DNA from: Candidatus Pacearchaeota archaeon
GTDB lineage: Archaea; Nanobdellota; Nanobdellia; Pacearchaeales; UBA284
Direction: 5' to 3'
Assembly: GCA_026395795.1 (NCBI GenBank)
Contig: JAPLYB010000035.1
Span: 1 to 34,856, forward strand
Length of the DNA: 34,856 bases
How positions within the stretch are numbered: the first letter of the stretch is position 1; every line of letters begins with the position of its first letter. Below are positions 8,358 to 15,032 of this stretch, in pieces. Position numbers and translations under genes: made by a program. Under the pieces are notes generated by a model, which saw only the letters and a program-made list of their open reading frames with translations, made no database searches and was not told where the DNA came from.

Positions 8358-8972
8358 ATGGTCAATATCATAACTTTTGAAGGAGTTGATTATTCTGGAA
8401 AAACAGCAACAATTCAATACATGGCCCAAGATCTCCTAAAAGGTATGCAAGTCACTTTTAATACCGGGCCGATTTATCCTGTAGGATTAACTGCAAAATT
8501 ATTGACGGCAATTAATAATGCAGATAATCGGGAAAGGGAATTTCTTTATACTATGGCATTCGCTTTAGATTCGACGGAACATGCTAAAAGACGCCCATCA
8601 GATGAAAGGATAATTATTCAAGATAGGTATTGGCCAAGTGTCGTTTCTTATGGGAGATTTTTAAATGGGGTAGGTTCAGTTCATTATGGTAGAGAGTTTA
8701 GACAATTATTCATCCAACCAGTTGTAACTGTCTATCTAACCTGCTCTCATGACACTAGAATAGAAAGAAGTAAGCACAGAGAAAGAAAGTCTCATTTGGA
8801 TCAATTTTTATTAGATCATGAGGAAGAGTTTGATCGATTGGAAGAAGAAACAAAAAGATCCTTATCTGGCCTACCCAATTTATTAAGAATTGATACAACC
8901 CACAAACCGATTGAACAGGTCGCTGCTGAAGTTCAAGATTATCTTGGAAGATTAGGTTTGCTTACGGCATAA
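8358..8972 (+). CDS. Thymidylate-kinase-like P-loop kinase
   Basis: P-loop NMP kinase of the dTMP kinase type. ITFEGVDYSGKT (Walker A at 9-16) matches the FEGxDGSGKT of Tmk with one Gly changed to Tyr, and IIIQDRYWPSVVSYG (Asp89-Arg90-Tyr91) matches the DRY…S dTMP-binding block. A basic RSKHRERKSHLD segment is the likely lid. The 204 aa are a normal Tmk length. It is the last gene of the four-gene operon, 1 bp after the prenyl synthase. Tmk is the simplest reading. A divergent kinase serving the pathway of the operon is possible. Confidence 0.72.
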   Translation: MVNIITFEGVDYSGKTATIQYMAQDLLKGMQVTFNTGPIYPVGLTAKLLTAINNADNREREFLYTMAFALDSTEHAKRRPSDERIIIQDRYWPSVVSYGRFLNGVGSVHYGREFRQLFIQPVVTVYLTCSHDTRIERSKHRERKSHLDQFLLDHEEEFDRLEEETKRSLSGLPNLLRIDTTHKPIEQVAAEVQDYLGRLGLLTA

Positions 8973-9151
8973 ACTTTCTTTGCTCCCCATTATCTTGAGA
9001 GAATTTAGACCGTCTTCTCTTGCCGTATCCGCATTCAGGCTGCAAAAAGGTGCCATAAAAAGAGTCATAAAAACAAATAAATACTGCATAAATAGTAATT
9101 ATTTAGTTAATAGAAATAGTTGTCACTACACAATTACTAATAACCGAAAAG
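8973..9151. other. AT-rich gap after the kinase gene
   Basis: No supported gene. A 61-codon frame at 8980-9165 lacks family features and runs into the promoter of the RNA candidate. The 3' end of the four-gene operon lies here. Confidence 0.5.
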
Positions 9152-9159
9152 TTTATAAA
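9152..9159 (+). promoter_or_regulatory. TATA box of candidate RNA gene
   Basis: TTTATAAA preceded by a purine-rich CCGAAAAG (BRE-like). No coding frame follows. The predicted start of transcription (about 9177-9183) is at the edge of the hairpin-rich stretch. Confidence 0.45.
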
Positions 9160-9174
9160 CTATAGAGTAGTGCA

Positions 9175-9440
9175 TATATTATCACCTCTTTTTCCCCAGG
9201 AGAGGCTTGAGAGCAACTCTATTTTGATCGCTTGAGAGCTTCTCCGAGGGTTTCATCAGATAAGACGAAAGTATATTTTTTTCGAAAATTTTATCGACGA
9301 TAAACCTATTAGGCAAAAAAGAGCATGAAAAGAGATAATATGTTAAGCAGGGTTAATTGGGCGCAATAGCCTATTCCCCCCAATGCTAGTAACTTATCAG
9401 AACGATGAGTGAGAGCAAAGGAATAGCATATATTCTATCT
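9175..9440 (+). ncRNA. Candidate structured non-coding RNA, unidentified
   Basis: A non-coding stretch richer in G+C than its surroundings follows a good TATA box and ends near a hairpin (GAATA-GCATA-TATTC, 9421-9435) with a T-rich tail. Visible stems: CCTCT/AGAGG (9185-9189 with 9201-9205), TTTATCG/CGATAAA (9290-9304), ATTGGG/CCCAAT (9356-9361 with 9379-9384) enclosing AATA/TATT. The word CTTGAGAGC occurs twice (about 9206 and 9231). The length of 250-270 nt would suit an SRP or RNase P RNA, but I do not find the SRP helix 8 motif or the RNase P P4 motif. No identity is assigned. Confidence 0.4.
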
Positions 9441-9544
9441 TTTATATTTCTTAAATTAACCTTACAAAAAAGATTTAGAAACAACGTCAAAAATTTCTTA
9501 TGTTGAGACCCAGATAATAAAGTATTCGTAAAAACTTAGAAGTA

Positions 9545-9736
9545 TTAGATATCAACCATGCATTTCACGTTTTCTAAATCAAAGCAAGGATCACAGCTGA
9601 AATATCTTTCCTTATGTTCTTGCTCATTATCACGAAAATAATCTGGTGGTGAGAGTGTAGTCTTAAATCTAAAAGCAAATACATATGCCACAAGCAAAAA
9701 TAACAAAATTGTGATAATCCAGAGATTTATTAACAT
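9545..9736 (-). CDS. Small membrane protein with Cys pair, hypothetical
   Basis: A 63-aa frame with one N-terminal transmembrane helix (residues 2-22), then a polar tail containing SCDPCF and KC, three cysteines that could bind metal or form disulfides. It lies 45 bp downstream of the eS31 gene on the same strand, at the end of that cluster. No ribosome site is visible before the ATG. It may be a real small gene or a chance frame; the clean helix and start favour real. Confidence 0.45.
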   Translation of the reverse strand: MLINLWIITILLFLLVAYVFAFRFKTTLSPPDYFRDNEQEHKERYFSCDPCFDLENVKCMVDI

Positions 9737-9781
9737 TTTTTAATAGAAATTTTTATTATTTTTATGATTTATTTTTAAAAA

Positions 9782-9973
9782 TCACCTTGTGAAGTCGGTG
9801 TAATGACACTTTCCACAGTATCTTCTATCTTTGTTTTTTGATTCTGCTAAAAAAATCCCTGCTCCGCATCTTGGACAGAATTTTGCAGTTCTTTCAATAG
9901 TATCCCCTTTGATAACATACTTCTTCCATCTCTCACTTGTATTCTTCTTTCCTTTTTCTTTTTTGTCTACCAT
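9782..9973 (-). CDS. rps27ae: Small ribosomal protein eS31 (S27ae)
   Basis: Zinc-ribbon protein of the small subunit. FCPRCGAGIFLAES…RRYCGKCHYTDF gives the C-x2-C…C-x2-C set, and the upstream WKKYVIKGDTIER block is standard. The 63 aa are a normal archaeal length without ubiquitin. It is next to eS24, Spt4 and Rpo7, the conserved archaeal cluster. Its upstream region holds palindromic element A (9998-10052), 25 bp before the ATG. Confidence 0.95.
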   Translation of the reverse strand: MVDKKEKGKKNTSERWKKYVIKGDTIERTAKFCPRCGAGIFLAESKNKDRRYCGKCHYTDFTR

Positions 9974-9997
9974 GTTCGTGTTAATTGTTAATGTTTA

Positions 9998-10052
9998 TGC
10001 TAGAAAAAGTCTTGCTTTTTCTGCATGTCGAAAATCCCCTGATTTTCGTCAT
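9998..10052. repeat. Multi-hairpin palindromic element A
   Basis: It starts TGCTAG. Hairpin 1 is AGAAAAAG…CTTTTTCT, the linker is GCATGT, hairpin 2 is CGAAAATC-CCCT-GATTTTCG, and it ends CGTCAT. Read on the minus strand it is the leader of eS31, and the loop shows AGGGG, a possible weak Shine-Dalgarno-like run. It belongs to the same family as elements B-F. Confidence 0.65.
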
Positions 10053-10077
10053 AATATAAATTTTAATTTTTTTAGTG

Positions 10078-10091
10078 ACGACAACGTTGTC
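10078..10091. promoter_or_regulatory. Palindrome with ACGACAACGTT word, upstream of eS31
   Basis: GACAACGTTGTC (10080-10091) is a perfect 12-bp palindrome. The 11-mer ACGACAACGTT (10078-10088) recurs at 10468-10478 upstream of eS24, about 50 bp before that ATG. Paired occurrence before two ribosomal protein genes suggests a regulator site or RNA feature. Function is unknown. Confidence 0.35.
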
Positions 10092-10139
10092 TTGAATGAT
10101 TAATGTTTATTATAATTCCTTTAATTTAACTATATAGAT

Positions 10140-10418
10140 TTAAGCTGCAGCTCCCGGTGTTTTCTTTTCTTTCTTCTTTGGTTCAAACTTTTTTAATGAT
10201 TCAGCAGAATCGTAGACATAAGCAATAACATCTGATTTGTTTGACCCGAATTTTTGATAAATATGTTTTACAACAATCAACTCTTTCTCTTTCTTAGTCA
10301 AACTTGCAAGCTCCTCTTGGATTTTTGCATTTGAAGGCGTAATTTTTTCTTCAGCAATCGCATGAATCTCTTCTCTTTCTACGAGAGGTTTTTTTTCTTG
10401 TTTTTCTATTTTTATCAT
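10140..10418 (-). CDS. rps24e: Small ribosomal protein eS24
   Basis: The 92-aa protein follows the eS24 pattern: an N-terminal IEKQEKKPLVEREEIHAIAE strand-helix, TPSNAKIQEELA, then VVKHIYQKFGSNKSDVIAYVYDSAE and a KKFEPKKKEK basic end. It belongs to the conserved archaeal group with Spt4, Rpo7 and eS31. The gap of about 110 bp upstream and an ACGACAACGTT word suggest its own promoter or leader. Confidence 0.95.
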   Translation of the reverse strand: MIKIEKQEKKPLVEREEIHAIAEEKITPSNAKIQEELASLTKKEKELIVVKHIYQKFGSNKSDVIAYVYDSAESLKKFEPKKKEKKTPGAAA

Positions 10419-10467
10419 GTTTCGATTTTATAATAATTTTATTAGCTTTATTTATTTTTATTTGATT

Positions 10468-10478
10468 ACGACAACGTT
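10468..10478. promoter_or_regulatory. ACGACAACGTT word upstream of eS24
   Basis: Identical to the 11-mer at 10078-10088 upstream of eS31. It lies about 50 bp before the eS24 ATG in very AT-rich sequence, where such a GC-containing word stands out. Confidence 0.3.
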
Positions 10479-10528
10479 ATTTTTTGATTAGGACTTATTT
10501 TATTTATATTATTGACTTTTTTAGTGAT

Positions 10529-10720
10529 CTATCTTATCTTTAAAGCGTATGTTCCTTTTTGTTTAACTGCTAGTTTTTGTGCGATTTCACTTTTCTCTGG
10601 ATTAATTATTATTGCTTTTCCTTTCCAACTATCTATCAACTGTGTTCCTTTACAAAGTGGACAAGTTGTTCCGGACTCAACTATTATCTTACAGCTTTTA
10701 CATGCTTTTAATTTTGCCAT
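10529..10720 (-). CDS. spt4: Transcription elongation factor Spt4 (RpoE'')
   Basis: Partner of Spt5 (NusG-like) on elongating RNA polymerase. Zinc ribbon ACKSCKIIVESGTTCPLCKG (C-x2-C…C-x2-C), then the Spt4 core SWKGKAIIINPEKSEIAQKL and YALKIR. The 63 aa are a normal archaeal length. It begins 1 bp after the Rpo7 stop, so the two are co-transcribed as in most archaea. Confidence 0.95.
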   Translation of the reverse strand: MAKLKACKSCKIIVESGTTCPLCKGTQLIDSWKGKAIIINPEKSEIAQKLAVKQKGTYALKIR

Positions 10721-10721
10721 T

Positions 10722-11345
10722 TTATTTTTTCTTCTCCTTCTTTTCTTTCTTCCCTTTTCCCTTTTCTTCTTTTACAGAGGTTCTTGCAAGTTTATCAGCC
10801 ATTGTCTTTGCTCTCTTCTTCTCATCTTGTATCCATTCTAACTTTCCTAGACCTGGCTGTCTCATTGTCAATCCGATTTTTGGGGGCATTGTCCTAAAAC
10901 TGATTGCAACTACCCTCGCTAAACATTGATCTCCTTTCTTTAATACTCTCTTTGTATTCTTTCCAGTTAGCGTTCCTGTCTTTGAGAAATTAACATAATC
11001 TTCCATGGTTTGGCTTATATGTATCATTGCATCAAAAGGCCCGATCTTAATGAATGCTCCAAAGTTCGTTATTTCCATTACTTCTCCGTACACTGGTTCA
11101 TGCAACATTGGTTTGAAAACAAGCAATTTGAATTCAGACTCATAATAAGCAGCAGCATCACTTGGGATTAAGATTCCATCACCAACATTTAATATGTCTA
11201 AAACAGCTATTACAGACCCTAAGTCTTCGTCGATGTAATCCTCATAAACTTTTTCAAGTTGTTTTTTGATCGATTCTTTTACAGGAAGATCAAACAATTT
11301 GGGTTCTACTCGAACATGATCTTTTACAGTCATTATATAAAACAT
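10722..11345 (-). CDS. rpo7: RNA polymerase subunit Rpo7 (RpoE')
   Basis: Stalk subunit of RNA polymerase, binding nascent RNA with Rpo4. N-terminal RNP-like domain (VKDHVRVEPKLFDLPVKES), then an S1 domain from about residue 80 (PVYGEVMEITNFGAFIKIGP, MIHISQTMEDYV). A very basic, Lys/Glu-rich C-terminal tail (about residues 185-207) extends past the usual end. The first ATG fits the family start (MFYIMTVKDHVRV). The leader, about 115 bp, carries a long hairpin at about 11398-11430. Confidence 0.93.
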   Translation of the reverse strand: MFYIMTVKDHVRVEPKLFDLPVKESIKKQLEKVYEDYIDEDLGSVIAVLDILNVGDGILIPSDAAAYYESEFKLLVFKPMLHEPVYGEVMEITNFGAFIKIGPFDAMIHISQTMEDYVNFSKTGTLTGKNTKRVLKKGDQCLARVVAISFRTMPPKIGLTMRQPGLGKLEWIQDEKKRAKTMADKLARTSVKEEKGKGKKEKKEKKK

Positions 11346-11462
11346 TTTTATCTACTTCAGACTAGTCTTTATACGTAAGTGATAAAATTTACATTTAAAA
11401 ATCTTTGTTTTTCCAGATGAAAGATTTTTAAGTGTTCTATTACAAAGAGCATTGTAGCTCGC

Positions 11463-11846
11463 CTATCTTTCTTCAAGATATTTCTTCTGTCTTATCATAA
11501 GCACATTAAGTCCTTCTTTCTTAAGTCTTTTTATAAGTTCTTTGTCCATTGTCCCGACAATTGCGGTTTTCTTTTCTTTCATCCCTAACTCAAGAACAGC
11601 GTCATCTGCCTTGCTGTCAATATCATTAACAAACTTCACTTTCTCTCCAATCTTTTCTAAGAATTGTAATGCAATACCGGCCCTTTCTCTATCAACAACT
11701 TTTTCACCTTTACTTTTGCTTAAAACAACAAGTTCAGCAAGAACTTGTTTAAGCAATAATATTTCTTTATAGTTCTCAATCTTGTCAAGTAATTTGAACC
11801 TAACAAGATAAATCAGAAAATTCGTATCTGGGATGATTCTGTTCAT
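11463..11846 (-). CDS. PIN-domain nuclease, Fcf1/Utp24-like
   Basis: PIN RNase fold: RIIPDTNFLIYLVRFKLLD with the first catalytic Asp, QVLAELVVLSKS with the second acidic residue, then DSKADDAVLELG and AIVGTMDKELIKRLKKEG with the last Asps. Archaeal versions of this protein often sit beside rpo7 and are likened to eukaryotic Fcf1, an rRNA-processing nuclease. The open frame extends upstream to 11894, but a TATA (TTTATATA) 26 nt before 11846 and the family start (MNRIIPDTN) set the start there. It differs from VapC in that the RelE/DUF2683 pair next to it is a separate unit. Confidence 0.85.
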   Translation of the reverse strand: MNRIIPDTNFLIYLVRFKLLDKIENYKEILLLKQVLAELVVLSKSKGEKVVDRERAGIALQFLEKIGEKVKFVNDIDSKADDAVLELGMKEKKTAIVGTMDKELIKRLKKEGLNVLMIRQKKYLEER

Positions 11847-11867
11847 GAATGGGATAACAAAAAAGAA

Positions 11868-11875
11868 TATATAAA
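11868..11875 (-). promoter_or_regulatory. TATA box of PIN-domain gene
   Basis: TTTATATA on the minus strand, centred 26 nt before the ATG at 11846, so the transcript is likely leaderless. It is back to back with the TTTAAATA promoter (11906-11913, plus strand) of the DUF2683/RelE unit. Confidence 0.6.
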
Positions 11876-11905
11876 TGTTAATGAAAAGCCACACTATTCG
11901 AAAGG

Positions 11906-11913
11906 TTTAAATA
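11906..11913 (+). promoter_or_regulatory. TATA box of the DUF2683/RelE module
   Basis: TTTAAATA preceded by CGAAAGG (BRE-like), about 50 nt before the ATG of the antitoxin gene. It leaves a short leader. Confidence 0.5.
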
Positions 11914-11961
11914 TAATGTTTTGTTATAGATTATAATTAAAGATAATAAAATATAATCAAA

Positions 11962-12195
11962 ATGGTACAAAGTCTAATAAACATGAACGAGAGAGAAGAT
12001 CGAGTTTTGAATATGGTAAAAGCAAAATTTGGGCTTAAGAATAAGAGTGAGGCTGTTGCTTTGATTACAAGGACATATGAAGAAAGTTTTCTTGAACCAG
12101 AGCTTAGACCAGAGTTTATAGAGAAGATGAAAAAAAGAGCAAAAGAGCCTGCTGTAAAGGTTGATGATTTTAAAAAACATTTCAACTTAAAATAA
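11962..12195 (+). CDS. DUF2683-type antitoxin
   Basis: The 77-aa protein begins MVQSLINMNEREDRVLNMVKA, then KFGLKNKSEAVALITRTYEE and LEPELRPEFIEKMKK. This is the DUF2683 pattern known in archaea, a ribbon-helix-helix-like N-terminal part and a C-terminal tail that wraps a RelE toxin. The toxin gene follows after 9 bp. It would repress its own promoter and neutralise the toxin (established for such pairs, inferred here). Confidence 0.85.
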   Translation: MVQSLINMNEREDRVLNMVKAKFGLKNKSEAVALITRTYEESFLEPELRPEFIEKMKKRAKEPAVKVDDFKKHFNLK

Positions 12196-12204
12196 TCTTT
12201 TAAA

Positions 12205-12465
12205 ATGTATGGTTTGATGATAAGAAAAGAGGTAGAAAAAATTTTCTTCAAAATTGCAAAAAAGAATCCTAAAAATCTTGAATTTATCCGCAAAAAAATT
12301 GAAGAGATAAGAAATAGTCCTCAACACTACAAAAATCTTAAAAGTCCAATGCAGCATTTAAAAAGAGTTCAGATTGGTCCTTATGTTTTAACCTTTTCTG
12401 TTGATGAAAATACAAAAATCGTAACAATCGAAGATTTTGATCATCATGATAAGATCTATCAATAA
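12205..12465 (+). CDS. relE: RelE/ParE-superfamily toxin
   Basis: The 86-aa protein has the RelE fold signature: MIRKEVEKIFFKIAKKNPKN, LKSPMQHLKRVQIGPYVLTF, SVDENTKIVTIEDFDHHDKIYQ. The basic strand (KRVQIGPY) and C-terminal Tyr are typical of mRNA-cleaving RelE proteins, which act on translating ribosomes. It is the second gene of a two-gene module with the antitoxin upstream. Active toxicity is not proved by sequence. Confidence 0.85.
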   Translation: MYGLMIRKEVEKIFFKIAKKNPKNLEFIRKKIEEIRNSPQHYKNLKSPMQHLKRVQIGPYVLTFSVDENTKIVTIEDFDHHDKIYQ

Positions 12466-12476
12466 TCATTTTATTT

Positions 12477-12932
12477 TTATTTTTTCAGAAATGCTTTAAT
12501 CATATCCGCCTTCTCTATCATTCCCAACTTTCTGTACGCTTCTTCTTCTGCCCTTAACGATAAACAAGGAATAATCATTCCATTAACCTTTATTTTTAAA
12601 GGAGCTTTGTTCACAATAATATAAGTCCCGTGATTATACTCGCCGCAAATAAGAAATTTAACACCATAAACATGCATAAAAAACTCTTTTGCTTCTCCAT
12701 TATCCCGCTCTTCAGTCTCAATATGTTTAAACTCAGAGAATAAAAAAAGGAATTTTTCAAGATCCTCGTGCCCGAAAACAATCCCGATATGAGATGGATT
12801 CATATCAACTCCTTGCAATGTGCAGTTACTAGATCCAGTTAGAAACCATTTTATATCAGAATTATTAAGTCTTGAAGCAACAACTTTCAGTGCTTCAATA
12901 AATTTTTCATTTAACATTTTTAAAAATTTCAC
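12477..12932 (-). CDS. Nucleotidyltransferase-like protein with degraded active site
   Basis: The fold is that of small archaeal nucleotidyltransferases: IKWFLTGSSNCTLQGVDMNP, a GS motif followed by the place where two metal-binding aspartates are expected (family PxDIDI). Here the sequence reads PSHIGI, so both aspartates are replaced (His48 and Gly50), and the enzyme is probably inactive or has another role. The later part (about 70-151) keeps the VKFLICGEYNHG and EEEAYRKLGM features of the family. A GTG start at 12932 overlaps the scpB stop (GTGA), suggesting coupling. An ATG at 12917 is the alternative start. Confidence 0.7.
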   Translation of the reverse strand: MKFLKMLNEKFIEALKVVASRLNNSDIKWFLTGSSNCTLQGVDMNPSHIGIVFGHEDLEKFLFLFSEFKHIETEERDNGEAKEFFMHVYGVKFLICGEYNHGTYIIVNKAPLKIKVNGMIIPCLSLRAEEEAYRKLGMIEKADMIKAFLKK

Positions 12933-13525
12933 TCTTTTTTCACTTCAACATTTCCCTTTTTCTCTTTATCAAGGCTAAAATAATTATAAAAATCTTCTGA
13001 TAAAGAAAGTTCAACTGTTCTGCTGCATTTCTTTCCTTTCACAAGGCCGACTTCCATCATGTGTTTGATGTGATTATATGCTTTATTCCCTCTGATTCTC
13101 ACAATAGAAGATTGTTTTATTGGCTGTTTGTATGCAATTATTGCCAGGGTTTCTTGTTCAGCTTTGCTAAACTCTGCTTGTCCCGTAACAATCTTATTGA
13201 TTAAGTTATGATACTGTTGTTTGACATCCATCTTATAGAAAGACTGCCCCTCAACATCTCTTTTATGTACAACAATTGCACTCTCTCCTGTTCCATATTT
13301 CTTAATGAGCTTTTCCATTAACACCTTAACAGTTATTGGATTTATGCTAGTAAATTTAACAATTTCATCAGTATCTAAGAACCTAGCTGATAAAAATAAA
13401 GTTGCTTCTATTCTCTGCAGATTCTCTTTTTCAGTAACAGAGTCAGAGTCTTGAAAAAGCGAGCCAGTATTTCCACCACTCGACTTAACCTCTTTCTCAA
13501 TTCTCTCAATAATCTCTTTTTCCAT
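12929..13525 (-). CDS. scpB: Segregation and condensation protein ScpB
   Basis: Winged-helix partner of ScpA in the SMC complex. The first winged helix (about 40-110) has RIEATLFLSARFLDTDEIVKF. The second (about 125-185) has the ScpB core EFSKAEQETLAIIAYKQPI, QSSIVRIRGNKAYNHIKHM and a VELSLSEDFYNYF end. The open frame reaches 13537, but a TTTAAG box about 24 nt before 13525 favours the ATG there (MEKEIIERIEKEV). The family start is variable. Downstream, the NTase-like gene overlaps by 4 bp, and scpA is on the same strand at 4.5-5.5 kb. Confidence 0.9.
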   Translation of the reverse strand: MEKEIIERIEKEVKSSGGNTGSLFQDSDSVTEKENLQRIEATLFLSARFLDTDEIVKFTSINPITVKVLMEKLIKKYGTGESAIVVHKRDVEGQSFYKMDVKQQYHNLINKIVTGQAEFSKAEQETLAIIAYKQPIKQSSIVRIRGNKAYNHIKHMMEVGLVKGKKCSRTVELSLSEDFYNYFSLDKEKKGNVEVKKE

Positions 13526-13559
13526 AATCCTAAGCATACAATAAAGCTTAAATAATTTT

Positions 13560-13865
13560 CTAGAACTCTTTTTTCTGCCGGCTTTTCATTTCCTCAATCT
13601 TTTTTCTTACTTCTACTGGCAGATCTATATCATAAATCTTTGAAAGAACGAGTAAGTCTAACATAGATTGAGTTATTTCTTCTATGAGGTTGTTGTGATC
13701 ATACTTCCTCATTTTAAGGTTTTTGTTTACCAGTTGTCTTGCTATCTCTCCAATTTCTTCAGAAAGATGCATGAAAACAAGCTCCGGGGTCAGCTCTGAC
13801 CCAAGCTCAGACACTCTCTTCTTTTGAAGTTTGTAAATTTCATCGCTTAATTCTAGGATATCCAT
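13560..13865 (-). CDS. MazG-like NTP pyrophosphohydrolase
   Basis: Single-domain MazG-like protein of about 101 aa. The metal motif EEIGEIARQL (Glu36, Glu37, Glu40) is intact. The second half reads EEITQSMLDLLVLSKIYDIDL with Asp70 kept but Ser at the usual first Glu of ExxD (residue 67). These enzymes hydrolyse (d)NTPs to monophosphates for pool clean-up. It is upstream of scpB on the same strand, about 35 bp away, possibly with its own promoter. A second MazG-like protein lies at 16182-16529. Confidence 0.8.
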   Translation of the reverse strand: MDILELSDEIYKLQKKRVSELGSELTPELVFMHLSEEIGEIARQLVNKNLKMRKYDHNNLIEEITQSMLDLLVLSKIYDIDLPVEVRKKIEEMKSRQKKEF

Positions 13866-13940
13866 TTTATGGTGGATAATGGACAGCGGTTCAATTTAAA
13901 TAATTTTCTGATTGGAAATACAATTCTGCAATTCAAAAAT

Positions 13941-13948
13941 TTTAAATA
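13941..13948 (+). promoter_or_regulatory. TATA box of tRNA-Gly
   Basis: TTTAAATA is located about 25-30 nt upstream of the first base of the tRNA (13972), the usual archaeal spacing. Confidence 0.65.
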
Positions 13949-13971
13949 GCCCTTGCGTCTAATTTTCACAT

Positions 13972-14043
13972 GCGCTGTTAGTATAGTGGTTAGTATGCGA
14001 CGTTGCCAACGTTGCGACCCGGGTTCGAATCCCGGACGGCGCA
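13972..14043 (+). tRNA. trnG: tRNA-Gly (GCC anticodon)
   Basis: 72-nt cloverleaf. Acceptor GCGCTGT pairs with ACGGCGC, discriminator A, no encoded CCA. The D arm is GTAT-AGTGGTTA-GTAT. The anticodon arm is CGACG-TTGCCAA-CGTTG, giving GCC (Gly). The T arm is CCGGG-TTCGAAT-CCCGG. No intron. Its own TATA box is at 13941. Confidence 0.97.
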
Positions 14044-14123
14044 TTCAACTTCTTGACATTTTGTACTTAATCTGAACAATTGATTATAGCACTATTATAT
14101 ATAGTTCAAATTATTAAAGGGTA

Positions 14124-14252
14124 ATGATAAAAACATGTAAAACTTGTGAAAAGCCTTTCAAGGATAAACAAGATATGCACCTTGAAAAAAAAGTTGGCGG
14201 AGATTTTTATCTTTGCAGCAGCTGTTTTTTAAAAAAGATTTATTCAGGGTAA
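14124..14252 (+). CDS. Small zinc-finger protein (42 aa), unknown
   Basis: A 42-aa frame with two CxxC knuckles: Cys5/Cys8 (KTCKTCEKP) and Cys31/Cys34 (YLCSSCF), 22 residues apart, a zinc-ribbon layout. An AAAGGG site lies just before the ATG, and a TATA (ATTATATATA) lies about 30 bp upstream. No family name. Its position directly after tRNA-Gly may be coincidence. Confidence 0.6.
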   Translation: MIKTCKTCEKPFKDKQDMHLEKKVGGDFYLCSSCFLKKIYSG

Positions 14253-14342
14253 TTGAAATAAACCTTATAGGGAAACTACGACAATAAAGAAAGCTCAGCC
14301 GATGACAGAAATATTTATATCTATCTCTAAACCCTCTTTTTA

Positions 14343-14921
14343 ATGGAAATAGAAATTCGAGCATTCATAAACAATATTGAAGATTTTAAGAAAAAAATTC
14401 AAGAAGTTGGTGGCGAATTTGATTCTGAGAAACATATTATTGATTATTGGTTCTGTCCAAAAGACAACACCTGTTTTGAACAAGCCCAGCAGCACAAACC
14501 TGGTTCTTATGCATTGAGAATAAGAAAGAAGTTGAAAAATGGTCAGGAGATAGTCGAGTTCAATTGCAAGGTTTTGGAGAAAGAAGGAGACCATAATGCG
14601 TTTCATGAACACGAAACAACAGTCGGGAGTTTTGAACAGACAAGACAAATCCTCGAGAAGATGGGCTTTAAAGTTTTTTGTATAATAGACAAGAACAGAA
14701 CAACTTACAAATTAGATCACTGTAAGATAAATATAGAAGACATAAAGGGTTTTAAACCAGCAGTTGAGTTAGAGATCATTTCTGATTCTGAAACAGAGAA
14801 GCACAGAAGTTATTTGAAAGATCTCCTAAACAAACTAGGAATAGAAGAAAAAGATAAGATAGAGAAGAGCATAACTTTTGTTTACATGGAACAGTTCTCA
14901 TTCAAAAATTTGAATTGCTGA
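14343..14921 (+). CDS. CYTH-domain protein (CyaB/ThTPase-like)
   Basis: CYTH proteins form a metal-dependent tunnel that binds triphosphates (class IV adenylate cyclase or thiamine-triphosphatase activity). The N-terminal ExExK-type signature is present as MEIEIRAF, with Arg in place of the Lys. The strand motifs YALRIRKKL, EFNCKVLEKEGD, FCIIDKNRTTYKLDHCKINIEDI and the acidic VELEIISDS complete the barrel. The 192 aa are normal. The reaction cannot be assigned. A TTTATATCT box 20-30 nt upstream suggests its own promoter. Confidence 0.88.
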   Translation: MEIEIRAFINNIEDFKKKIQEVGGEFDSEKHIIDYWFCPKDNTCFEQAQQHKPGSYALRIRKKLKNGQEIVEFNCKVLEKEGDHNAFHEHETTVGSFEQTRQILEKMGFKVFCIIDKNRTTYKLDHCKINIEDIKGFKPAVELEIISDSETEKHRSYLKDLLNKLGIEEKDKIEKSITFVYMEQFSFKNLNC

Positions 14922-15032
14922 CTCTTTCTCTTCAAAAAGTATTTAAATGCCTTCTGTTTTATATAAAAGTTAGATGGAGTCAGTCTGATTGTAAAGGGAT
15001 AATCTAAAAAATTAAAAAGAGGATACTAAAAA

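Noticed and set aside
8980-9165. 61-codon open frame after the kinase gene
   Set aside because: No family features, odd composition, and it runs into a TATA box.
9175-9440. 5S rRNA, suggested by GTTAAGC
   Set aside because: The flanking 5S motifs (CCGAAC, GGTACT-type loops) are absent and the region is too long.
11937-12293. 118-codon minus-strand frame opposite the DUF2683 gene
   Set aside because: It is a shadow of the toxin-antitoxin genes; the plus-strand frames match known families.
13853-14044. 63-codon open frame (RPGFEPGSQRW…) on the minus strand over the tRNA
   Set aside because: It is the antisense translation of tRNA-Gly, a typical artefact.
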